NCBI GenBank assembly: GCA_021783895.1
Contig: JAJXTJ010000092.1
Coordinates: 1 to 5,932, forward strand
Direction: 5' to 3'
Origin: Pseudomonadota bacterium
GTDB taxonomy: Bacteria; Pseudomonadota; Gammaproteobacteria; Burkholderiales; Sulfuricellaceae
Length of the DNA: 5,932 nucleotides
In this document: positions 1-5,894 of the stretch, piece by piece
Position numbering within the stretch: position 1 is the first letter of the stretch
Layout of the letters: every line of letters starts with the position of its first letter
Notes under the pieces: model-generated
What the model saw: the letters and a program-made list of their open reading frames with translations, nothing else
Databases searched by the model: none
What the model was told of the DNA's origin: nothing
Position numbers and translations under genes: made by a program

Positions 1-1089
1 GATGGCGGCGCTCACGATATCGCGCGGCAGCAGTTCATCGACGAAGCGCTGGCCCAGGGCGTTCAGCATCTTGGCGCCGGCTGCGCGCACGCCTTCGGTC
101 ACCAGTTTGCCCGACAGGTGTTGCGGGTACACCAGGCCCGTTGGATGGTACTGGAAGGAATCGAGGTCGCGCAGGCGCGCGCCAATGCGGTAGGCCAGAA
201 CCAGCCCGTCCCCCGTGGCGCCCAGGTGATTTGACGTGGGAAAGCCGTTCAGGTGCAGCCGCCCCACCCCGCCCGTGGCGAGGATAACGGAATGCGTGCG
301 CACCATGCGGAAACGCCCGTCGGTCAAGGATTTGAACACCGCGCCCACGCATCTCTCGCCAAGTTCGTTGGACAAAAGTTCCACCACCGGACTATGTTCC
401 CAGACCTCGATGGAGCGGTGCTGGATGACGGATTCGCGCAGCACGCGCATCATTTCCAGCCCGGTGTAATCGCGGCAGTGCACGATCCGGGCGGCGCTCA
501 TGCCGCCCGCATGGCGCGTGTGCAGGTCGCCGCTGGCGGTCTGCTCGAACTGCATGCCGGCGCGGATCAGCCAGCGGATTACGTCCGGGCCGTCTTCCGC
601 CATGGCGGCCACGAGTTCGGGGTTGCCGATATCGTGGCCGCCGCGCAGGGTGTCCTCAATGTGGCGCTGAATCGAGTCGTCCGGCTCGATGGCGACCTGA
701 ATGCCGCCTTCCGCCATCACCGTGTTGCTGTCTCCCAGGCGCAGCTTGGTGACCAGCAGCACGCGAGCGCCGCGCTCGGCTGCGGCCAGCGCCGCTGCGC
801 AACCCGCGCCGCCGCCGCCGATAATCAGCACGTCAATATCGGTCACGGGTGCACCGGCCAGGTCGGCTTCATCAATGATGGCCTCGGCTTGCAGCAGTCC
901 GGCCAGTTCGCGCTGACAGCTATCGCCCGCGTTGGCCCCCACTGCCAGCTTGACCACGCTGCTGCTCACGTAGTCCGGGTGAAAGGCATTGAGCAGGGCT
1001 GCCGGATCGGCCAGATCCGGCGGCTGCCCAATCTCCGCATCGGGCCGGTAGAGGGCGCGGGCCTGCGCCAGAGGCATACAATTATTCAT
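1..1089 (-). CDS. Non-canonical succinate dehydrogenase/fumarate reductase flavoprotein subunit, 5' part (C-terminus off the left edge)
   Basis: Reading the minus strand from ATG at 1089 gives an open frame of 363 codons to the window edge. The protein belongs to the FAD-dependent succinate dehydrogenase/fumarate reductase/L-aspartate oxidase superfamily and should interconvert succinate and fumarate. Residues 1-83 form an extra N-terminal segment. The FAD dinucleotide-binding GGGGAG lies at 91-96, followed by an SNTVMAEGG block at 121-129. ATGGVGR and ATGDG are the later FAD-domain motifs. Active-site residues align with E. coli FrdA: His315 (QYHPTG; FrdA H232), Glu332 (TEG; E245), Arg335 (R248) and Arg356 (PRD; the proton-transfer Arg287). 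The residue matching the FAD-linking His is Asn122, so flavin is probably non-covalent. The usual RGEGG is RAAGA here. The start overlaps the Fe-S gene by 8 bp and has no clear ribosome-binding site, so translation is probably coupled; ATG at 1077 (MPLAQ...) is an alternative. The frame appears cut within or just after the capping domain. Direction of catalysis cannot be read from sequence. Confidence 0.9.
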   Translation of the reverse strand, partial: MNNCMPLAQARALYRPDAEIGQPPDLADPAALLNAFHPDYVSSSVVKLAVGANAGDSCQRELAGLLQAEAIIDEADLAGAPVTDIDVLIIGGGGAGCAAALAAAERGARVLLVTKLRLGDSNTVMAEGGIQVAIEPDDSIQRHIEDTLRGGHDIGNPELVAAMAEDGPDVIRWLIRAGMQFEQTASGDLHTRHAGGMSAARIVHCRDYTGLEMMRVLRESVIQHRSIEVWEHSPVVELLSNELGERCVGAVFKSLTDGRFRMVRTHSVILATGGVGRLHLNGFPTSNHLGATGDGLVLAYRIGARLRDLDSFQYHPTGLVYPQHLSGKLVTEGVRAAGAKMLNALGQRFVDELLPRDIVSAAI

Positions 1090-1729
1090 GTTCATCGTGG
1101 GACGCACCGGTGGGCCCCATTCTTTCTTTGCGCTGTTCCTCCAGCCGGTAGATCAGGTTGGGCGGACGCAGGTGGAAATGCGCCGTCACCCGCCGGCAGA
1201 ACAGTCCTACGTGAGCCGGCGCGATCAACTCCGGGCAGGCGCTGTCGCAGAGCTCGCACATCACGCATTCCAGGAATATTTCCCCGGCATCGCGAAAATG
1301 CCCGGCAGCCGCCAGGGTAATAGCGCCCTCGACGTCGATCCCCTTGGGGCAGGAACGCACGCAGCCGTGGCAATTCCGGCAATGGGAGGCCTCGGGAAAT
1401 ATCTCGTGGAAACGCGCCTGGATGTTCCAGCCGTCGGTAAAATCGTCGATCTCGTAATGATGCAGCGGGGGCACCTGCGGCGGCAGGAACACGGCCTCGA
1501 GGCCCTCCTCGACAAAGGTCTGGCAGGCAAGGTTCACCGTCACCTCTTTGCCGCGCCGCAACAGCACGCGGCACGAGCCGCACACGCTTTCGAGGCAGCT
1601 CACCGCCGTCACGCGCGGCACGCCGCCATGCCAGGCGGCCTCGACCAGGGTCATCGACGGTGACGCCGCGACGGGCACCCCGTTGATGATCAGGTTGATG
1701 GCTTGCTGGCTGTCGTCCTCGTCCGCCAT
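1082..1729 (-). CDS. Succinate dehydrogenase/fumarate reductase-type iron-sulfur subunit with one [2Fe-2S] and two 4Cys [4Fe-4S]-type motifs
   Basis: A 215-residue protein that should carry electrons to or from the downstream flavoprotein. An N-terminal plant-type ferredoxin fold (about 10-80) has C45-x4-C50-x2-C53-x15-C69, the SdhB/FrdB [2Fe-2S] pattern. The C-terminal half has two CxxCxxCxxxCP motifs: C117/C120/C123/C127 (ends CPKG) and C155/C158/C161/C165 (ends CPEL). Both are complete four-Cys motifs, so two [4Fe-4S] clusters are likely; canonical SdhB/FrdB has one [4Fe-4S] and one [3Fe-4S]. No CCG domain or membrane helix is visible. The tail (about 186-215) is charged and ends in His/Glu. 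The frame is open upstream to 2005, but that stretch lies inside korB and is a shadow. ATG at 1729, 14 bp after the korB stop, starts the protein just before the ferredoxin fold and is chosen. Only a weak GAG-type Shine-Dalgarno precedes it. HdrC/GlpC-like ferredoxins are an alternative family, but the 2Fe-2S domain and the neighbouring flavoprotein favour this call. Confidence 0.92.
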   Translation of the reverse strand: MADEDDSQQAINLIINGVPVAASPSMTLVEAAWHGGVPRVTAVSCLESVCGSCRVLLRRGKEVTVNLACQTFVEEGLEAVFLPPQVPPLHHYEIDDFTDGWNIQARFHEIFPEASHCRNCHGCVRSCPKGIDVEGAITLAAAGHFRDAGEIFLECVMCELCDSACPELIAPAHVGLFCRRVTAHFHLRPPNLIYRLEEQRKERMGPTGASHDEHE

Positions 1730-1743
1730 GGCTGTTCTCGGGA

Positions 1744-2631
1744 TCAAGGGCGGGAAAGGTCGATGATCTTTCTCAGGTCGTAATCCGGGCTTCCGCCCAC
1801 ATGCTCCACCAGCGCGGTCATGCGCTCGTCCAGCGTGGGGCGCTCTTCCTTGAACAGCAGGCCGGTGGGCACGCGATCCTCGCGCAGCGCCATGTTGACT
1901 ATGTGCATCGCGGCATCCAGATCGGTGACGTCGTGATCGGTGACGACCTCGTTGACCACGCTCTTGAAATAGGCGGCGGTGTCGATCTGGTTGAAGGTCG
2001 GACACTGGGAAAGAACGTTGATGAAGGAAAAGCCCTTGTGTTCCATGCCGTTCTTGATCAGCTCGGCGGTCATCTTGACGTTGCCGGCGAACGCTTGAGC
2101 CACGTAGCTGGCGCCGTAGGTAAGCATATACAGGATCGGGTCCATCGGGTCGTCCACGCCGCCGTAAGGCGTGGTGTAGGCTTTCATGACCCTGCGCGAG
2201 GAAGGAGATACCTGCCCCTTGGTCAACCCGTAGATATGGTTATCCATCAGTACGTAGGTCATGTTGATGTTCTTGCGCGCCAGGTGCGGCATGTGTCCGC
2301 CGCCGATGGAGAAGCCATCGCCGTCGCCTCCGGTGACCACGACGGCCAGATCGGGGCGCGCCAGTTGGACGCCCGTGGCCACCGGACCCGCGCGTCCGTG
2401 CAGGGTGTGCATTTTGTAGGACTGGACGAAATACGGCAGGCGCGATGAACAACCGATGCCGGAAACGTTCACCAGGAAGTTCGGATCGACGCCGATTTCC
2501 GACAGTGCGCGCAGCAAGCCGGTCAGTACGCCGTGGTGGCCGCAGCCGCCGCACCAGACCACGGGGATGCTGCTCTTGTATTCCTTGGGCTTGAGTTCGA
2601 CCCGGTGCAGGTGTTTCTGGGCTGTGTTCAT
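1744..2631 (-). CDS. korB: 2-oxoglutarate:ferredoxin oxidoreductase, beta subunit (TPP and [4Fe-4S] binding)
   Basis: A 295-residue beta subunit of a 2-oxoacid:ferredoxin oxidoreductase. The subunit holds thiamine diphosphate and a [4Fe-4S] cluster that takes electrons from the bound substrate intermediate. Cluster ligands are C27 and C30 (WCGGCGHHG), C61 (SGIGCSS) and C210 (SQCPTFN). The TPP-binding motif starts at GDGD (102-105) and ends about 25 residues later at MDN (129-131). The HGRAGPVATG stretch (78-87) and IYGLTKGQ (133-140) followed by SPSS are typical of the 2-oxoglutarate (Kor) branch rather than pyruvate enzymes. The length fits the short KorB form. The start codon overlaps the korA stop in an ATGA junction and has a strong Shine-Dalgarno, so the two subunits should be made in matched amounts by translational coupling. 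Substrate assignment to 2-oxoglutarate is by family resemblance; another 2-oxoacid cannot be excluded from sequence alone. Confidence 0.95.
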   Translation of the reverse strand: MNTAQKHLHRVELKPKEYKSSIPVVWCGGCGHHGVLTGLLRALSEIGVDPNFLVNVSGIGCSSRLPYFVQSYKMHTLHGRAGPVATGVQLARPDLAVVVTGGDGDGFSIGGGHMPHLARKNINMTYVLMDNHIYGLTKGQVSPSSRRVMKAYTTPYGGVDDPMDPILYMLTYGASYVAQAFAGNVKMTAELIKNGMEHKGFSFINVLSQCPTFNQIDTAAYFKSVVNEVVTDHDVTDLDAAMHIVNMALREDRVPTGLLFKEERPTLDERMTALVEHVGGSPDYDLRKIIDLSRP

Positions 2632-4352
2632 GCCAGCATCTCCTTGACTTTACGGACTATCATGTCGGGCGTGAAGGGCAGCCCGCCGCAGATGGTGTAG
2701 GACTCGGGGCGCAACGAGGTTTCCGCCCGCACGAAATGGGCGAGTTGCCCCAGATAATTGACTTCGGGCAGCAACAGCCTCGAGCACGATGCGCCGAAAT
2801 TCTCGAACTGCTCCACCGGCAGGGGCCACAGCAGTTTGGGATAGAACCCCTTGACCTTGTAGCCTTCGGCGCGCAGCCGTTGCAAGCCTTCGCGCACCAC
2901 GCCGATGGTGCCGCCCCAGGCGATGATGCCGATGTCGGCCTCGCCCTCGCCATCTTCCTCCACGGCGGGAAAATCCTTGACCACCCCCTTGAGCTTGCCG
3001 AACCGCTTGGCCTGCATGGCCTCATGGTTGGCTGCCGTGTAGTTGGGTGCGCCGGCCTCATCGTGCTCCAGGCCGGTGGAGATATGCATGCCGCCGTGCG
3101 TGCCGGGATCGACCATGGGTGAAATGCCGTCTGCGGTCAACGCGTAGCGCCGGTATTCGCCCTCGCCGTCCCAGCGCTTGCGATCCACGTTGGTATAGCT
3201 GTCCGGGTCCGGGTAGGGCACGGTCTGGGTCGAGAAAGCCAGGGAACTGTCGGAAAGCAGCAGTACCGGGCACTGGTATTTCTCCGCCAGATTGAAGGCC
3301 GCCACGGTCAGGTCGATACAGTCCTGCACGTCCTCCACCGACAGCACGATGCGTCCGGCGTCGCCATGGGAACCGTGCACCGCCATGAACAGATCGGACT
3401 GTTCGTGCTTGGTGGGCAAGCCCGTGGAAGGGCCGCCGCGCTGCACGTCCACCACCACGCACGGGGTTTCGCTCATGAACGCCATGCCCAGCATTTCGCC
3501 CATCAGCGCCAGGCCCGGCCCGGAAGTGGCCGTCATGGCCTTCTTGCCGGCGTAGGCTGCTCCGACCACGTGACCGATCGAAGCGATCTCGTCCTCCGCC
3601 TGGATCAGGGTGCCGCCGCGCTTGGGCAGATGCCTGGACACATACTGCGCGATTTCGGTCGCCGGGGTGATGGGGTAAGCGGAAAAGAAATCCACCCCCG
3701 CGATCAGGGCGCCAAGGCCGACGGCGTAGTTGCCCGACATCACGATGACATCGCGTTTGGCTTCTGCCGCCTCGACGGCATGGGAATCGGTCTTCTTCAG
3801 CGCCGAGGCCAGCTCGCGACCCCGCGCGAAGGCCGCCAGGTTGCCCTGAACCACGGCTTCGCCCTTGCGCGCAAATTTGGCGGAAAGCACCTCGCGCAAA
3901 GTGGCTTCAGGGATATCGAACAGGGCGGACAGGGCGCCCAGAGCCACCATGTTCTTGGCTTTCGGGCTGTTCAGCTCGCGCGCCGTCAGCGTCATGGGAA
4001 TGGGATAAGCATGAACGCCGGGCGGAATGTCCGGCTCGAAATCGCCGCCCGGACTGTCGTAGACGAAAGCCGTACCCGGCTTGAGGCGCTCGCGGTTCAG
4101 GTCGTAAGCCTCGCCGTTGAACGCGCACAGGACGTCGAAAGTATCGCCCTGGTTGTAGATGCGCTGCGGGCAGGTGCGCAGCTGATACATCGCGTAGCCG
4201 CCCCTGATCTCCGCCGGGAAGGTCTTGAACGTGTAGACCTCATGGCCCATGCGCGCGCAGGCCTGGGTGATGAAATCGCCGGCGGAAATAATCCCTTCGC
4301 CGCCTTCGCCGGCAATACGAATAATCAGATCGTTCTTGGTCATAACCTGCAT
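2628..4352 (-). CDS. korA: 2-oxoglutarate:ferredoxin oxidoreductase, fused gamma-alpha subunit
   Basis: A 574-residue protein that pairs with KorB to interconvert 2-oxoglutarate + CoA and succinyl-CoA + CO2 using ferredoxin in the cytoplasm. Residues about 8-185 are the gamma domain, opening with an AGEGGEG motif (14-20) and containing FPAEIRGG (45-52). Residues about 200-380 are the pyrimidine-binding alpha domain, with SAYPITPATEI (224-234), the conserved acidic AEDEIASIG (252-260), TSGPG (276-280) and QRGGPSTGLPTKHEQSDL (304-321). A GISP...GLEHDEAG linker (409-434) is typical of KorA. The C-terminal domain begins at IAWGGTIG (477-484). Fusion of gamma to alpha and the absence of separate delta/ferredoxin genes match the two-subunit KorAB type, as in Mycobacterium Rv2455c/Rv2454c. 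Two starts are plausible: ATG 4352, with AGAGGA 8 nt upstream, and ATG 4343 (MTKND...), with AAGGA 10 nt upstream. The second gives the more family-like N-terminus. No disruption is seen. Confidence 0.95.
   Translation of the reverse strand: MQVMTKNDLIIRIAGEGGEGIISAGDFITQACARMGHEVYTFKTFPAEIRGGYAMYQLRTCPQRIYNQGDTFDVLCAFNGEAYDLNRERLKPGTAFVYDSPGGDFEPDIPPGVHAYPIPMTLTARELNSPKAKNMVALGALSALFDIPEATLREVLSAKFARKGEAVVQGNLAAFARGRELASALKKTDSHAVEAAEAKRDVIVMSGNYAVGLGALIAGVDFFSAYPITPATEIAQYVSRHLPKRGGTLIQAEDEIASIGHVVGAAYAGKKAMTATSGPGLALMGEMLGMAFMSETPCVVVDVQRGGPSTGLPTKHEQSDLFMAVHGSHGDAGRIVLSVEDVQDCIDLTVAAFNLAEKYQCPVLLLSDSSLAFSTQTVPYPDPDSYTNVDRKRWDGEGEYRRYALTADGISPMVDPGTHGGMHISTGLEHDEAGAPNYTAANHEAMQAKRFGKLKGVVKDFPAVEEDGEGEADIGIIAWGGTIGVVREGLQRLRAEGYKVKGFYPKLLWPLPVEQFENFGASCSRLLLPEVNYLGQLAHFVRAETSLRPESYTICGGLPFTPDMIVRKVKEMLA
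2640..2645 (-). promoter_or_regulatory. korB ribosome-binding site (AAGGAG)
   Basis: On the minus strand AAGGAG lies 8 nt before the korB ATG at 2631, inside the last codons of korA. It confirms the korB start and the coupled ATGA stop/start arrangement. Confidence 0.8.
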
Positions 4353-4353
4353 A

Positions 4354-4366
4354 TCCTTAATCCTCT
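4354..4366 (-). promoter_or_regulatory. Two overlapping ribosome-binding options for korA
   Basis: Minus-strand AGAGGA (4361-4366) is 8 nt from ATG 4352, and AAGGA (4354-4358) is 10 nt from ATG 4343. The AAGGA is only 1 nt from the first ATG, so it can serve only the second. The true start is therefore undecided between 4352 and 4343; the two differ by three residues. Confidence 0.5.
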
Positions 4367-4426
4367 TTGCATGGTATCGGAGAGCGCGCCGAGCATAAGC
4401 TCTTCCCGCTTAATACGGTGAGGCAC

Positions 4427-4455
4427 CATTGAGAATCAATCCACGTTTCTGTCAA
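4427..4455 (-). promoter_or_regulatory. Possible second korAB promoter (TTGACA plus weak -10)
   Basis: A perfect TTGACA occurs at 4455-4450 on the minus strand. At 16-17 bp spacing the -10 candidates are poor (CTCAAT or TCAATG), and that place is occupied by the ATTGA-N3-TCAAT inverted repeat at 4440-4428. It may be a weak or regulated promoter, with the repeat acting as an operator. The repeat does not match the FNR consensus TTGAT-N4-ATCAA. Confidence 0.25.
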
Positions 4456-4496
4456 TCATCAAAACATAGACAACATCTAATGATAAAAATTGTTCC

Positions 4497-4502
4497 ATTA
4501 TA
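4497..4502 (-). promoter_or_regulatory. Candidate -10 box (TATAAT) of the korAB operon
   Basis: A perfect TATAAT lies on the minus strand 27 nt past the end of the upstream MFS gene, in the only sizeable gap before korA. The region 17 nt upstream has no good -35 hexamer, and the bases just before the box are AGG rather than the extended TGn. A start site near 4490 would follow. This looks like the main sigma-70-type promoter for korA-korB-FeS-flavoprotein, but it could be activator-dependent because of the poor -35. Confidence 0.5.
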
Positions 4503-4529
4503 CCTAAAAGTTGGCGCTCATGCATCCGG

Positions 4530-5666
4530 CTACAACCTCAGTTTCCACGTCACCAACCCGAACGCTCCCAGCGCACACGCAGCCGCAATGGTAAAGGTCA
4601 CCTCCGGCCCCAGCGTGTCCCAGGTCATGCCGCTATACAGGCCACCCAGCGTGCCGCCCACTCCGAACGAAAAACTGTTGTAAAGAGCTTGTCCCTGAGC
4701 CTGGTGCCTGCCCTTGAAAAAACGGTGCACCACTTGTACCGCCGCCGAATGGTAAGCGCCGAAAGTGGCGGCGTGGAGCAGCTGCGCCATTACCAGCACA
4801 GCGATCCACTTCACCCCCCAGCCGATCATCAGGAAACGCAGCACGGCAAAAGCGAAGCTCGCCAGCAACACCTGGCGCAGGGTAAAACGGCGCAGCAGGC
4901 GCGGAATCCACAGGAACACGCCGATCTCGCACACCACCCCGAGCGACCACAACAATCCAACGCTGCTCTTGGCATAGCCGTGGTCCACCAGGTAAATCGA
5001 GTAGAAAGTGTAATAGGGGCCGTGGGCCGCCGCCATGAGAATGCCACCACCGATAAAAACCAGCACCTCGGGACGGCGAATGATGTGCCAGATCGGCAGG
5101 TGATCGGTGTGATGCGGCAGCACCGCCGCTTCCGGAATGTGGCGCGAGAACAGCAACAACGCGGTCACGATCCCCAACACGGCCCACAGCAGCCAGCGTA
5201 TGGCGACATAGTCGAACAGATAGCCCAGGCCGATCACCGCGACGATGAAGCCGACCGAACCCCATAACCGGATGCGGCCATATTTTGAAGTTTTCTCGCC
5301 GAGGTGGCTGAGCGTGGTCGCTTCCACCAGCGGCAGCGAGGCGCTCCAGAAAAAACTCATCAAGGACATCGCCACGAACATCCAGGCGAAGCTGGAACCG
5401 AAAAACACCGCGACAAAACTTGCCAGGCTGAAACCGACGGAAATCTGGACGATGGCAACACGCTTGCCGGTATGGCCGGCGACCCAGCCCCATAAATTGG
5501 GCGCAAAGATGCGCATCACCTGCAACAGCGACATCAGCACGCCGATCTGGAACGCATCGAATGTCAGCGACTTGAGATACAACCCCCAGAACGGCGCCAT
5601 CGCCCCGACGAAAGCGAAGTAGAAAAAATAGAAGCCGGACAGGCGCCAGTAAGGAAGGTTACGCAT
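4530..5666 (-). CDS. MFS transporter, MFS_1-like (HcaT / nucleoside-H+ symporter-like) family
   Basis: A 378-residue inner-membrane permease with about 12 hydrophobic helices, beginning at residues 11-31 (GFYFFYFAFVGAM...). Family-typical blocks are the KYGRIRLWGSVGFI loop/helix (128-141), HGPYYTFYSIYLVDHGY (215-231), and LLWSLGVVCEIGVFLW (238-253) with an acidic residue inside a helix. These resemble the 3-phenylpropionate transporter HcaT and related proton symporters, but the substrate cannot be named from sequence. The frame is open further upstream to a GTG at 5741. The extra 25 residues are polar and Arg-rich, and the GTG abuts a Shine-Dalgarno-like AAGGA with no spacing, so ATG 5666 (MRNLPYWRLSG...) is preferred. 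No Shine-Dalgarno precedes 5666. It is on the same strand as korA but separated by 177 bp with its own promoter signals between them, so a functional link with KorAB is not implied. Confidence 0.9.
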   Translation of the reverse strand: MRNLPYWRLSGFYFFYFAFVGAMAPFWGLYLKSLTFDAFQIGVLMSLLQVMRIFAPNLWGWVAGHTGKRVAIVQISVGFSLASFVAVFFGSSFAWMFVAMSLMSFFWSASLPLVEATTLSHLGEKTSKYGRIRLWGSVGFIVAVIGLGYLFDYVAIRWLLWAVLGIVTALLLFSRHIPEAAVLPHHTDHLPIWHIIRRPEVLVFIGGGILMAAAHGPYYTFYSIYLVDHGYAKSSVGLLWSLGVVCEIGVFLWIPRLLRRFTLRQVLLASFAFAVLRFLMIGWGVKWIAVLVMAQLLHAATFGAYHSAAVQVVHRFFKGRHQAQGQALYNSFSFGVGGTLGGLYSGMTWDTLGPEVTFTIAAACALGAFGLVTWKLRL

Positions 5667-5673
5667 TGGCGGG

Positions 5674-5680
5674 ATTTTAA
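5674..5680 (-). promoter_or_regulatory. Possible -10 box (TTAAAAT) for the MFS gene
   Basis: Minus-strand TTAAAAT ends 7 nt before the MFS ATG at 5666. If used as a -10, transcription would start at or next to the A of the ATG, giving a leaderless mRNA, which agrees with the lack of a Shine-Dalgarno. The upstream -35 is weak (TTCGCC at 15-bp spacing). Confidence 0.25.
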
Positions 5681-5722
5681 CACGCCGCAAAAAGGGCGAA
5701 GGACGGGTATCCCTGGAACACC

Positions 5723-5751
5723 TTGTGGCAATCCGCTTCACTCCTTACAAT
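5723..5751 (+). promoter_or_regulatory. Candidate sigma-70 promoter for the plus-strand gene at the right edge
   Basis: TTGTGG (5723-5728), 17 bp, then TACAAT (5746-5751). The -10 matches the consensus at five of six positions and the spacing is ideal, but the -35 matches at only three of six. It points right, toward the gene starting at 5895, and would give a leader of about 135 nt. It is divergent from the MFS gene. Confidence 0.4.
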
Positions 5752-5894
5752 ATGGACGGCAGAAACGGGCAAACATCAGTAGCTCAGTCAACATGAAAAC
5801 CACGCTTGCAAGGCTGGCGGGGTCTTCATGAAGGCGGTGGGTGATCTGAGGCTCTACCGGAAGCGGATCAACGAGTTTCAGGGAGAAACAAAAG

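Larger units (their letters stand above)
4353..4496 (-). other. AT-rich leader ahead of korA with small inverted repeats
   Basis: This non-coding stretch between the TATAAT box and korA would give a 5' leader of roughly 140 nt. Short inverted repeats on the minus strand are ATTGA-TTC-TCAAT (4440-4428), GGTG-CCT-CACC (4427-4417), and GAGC (4402-4399), which can pair either with GCTC (4394-4391) or, extended to AGAGC, with GCTCT (4385-4381). I recognise no known riboswitch. No strong rho-independent terminator follows the upstream MFS gene, so read-through into korA is possible. Confidence 0.35.

Noticed and set aside
253..1320. Plus-strand open frame of 355 codons
   Set aside because: It lies antisense to the flavoprotein and Fe-S genes, whose minus-strand frames carry clear cofactor motifs. 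Its protein is His/Gly/Arg-rich with no recognisable domain, as expected of a GC-rich shadow frame.
1730..2005. Upstream extension of the Fe-S gene frame to 2005
   Set aside because: The extra 92 residues are Arg/His-rich, lie wholly inside or just after korB, and precede the natural ferredoxin-fold start at 1729.
3366..4421. Plus-strand open frame of 351 codons opposite korA
   Set aside because: Antisense shadow of korA in GC-rich sequence; low-complexity composition, no family features, and it runs into the korA promoter gap.
4428..4440. FNR/ANR box in the korAB promoter gap
   Set aside because: The inverted repeat is ATTGA-N3-TCAAT, and the required TTGAT-N4-ATCAA arrangement is not present on either strand.
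4450..4475. IHF binding site in the AT-rich gap
   Set aside because: No stretch fits the WATCAA-N4-TTR consensus; the nearest candidates mismatch at essential positions.
5667..5741. Upstream GTG start at 5741 for the MFS gene
   Set aside because: The added residues are Arg-rich and unlike the family's N-terminus, and the AAGGA before the GTG has no spacer.
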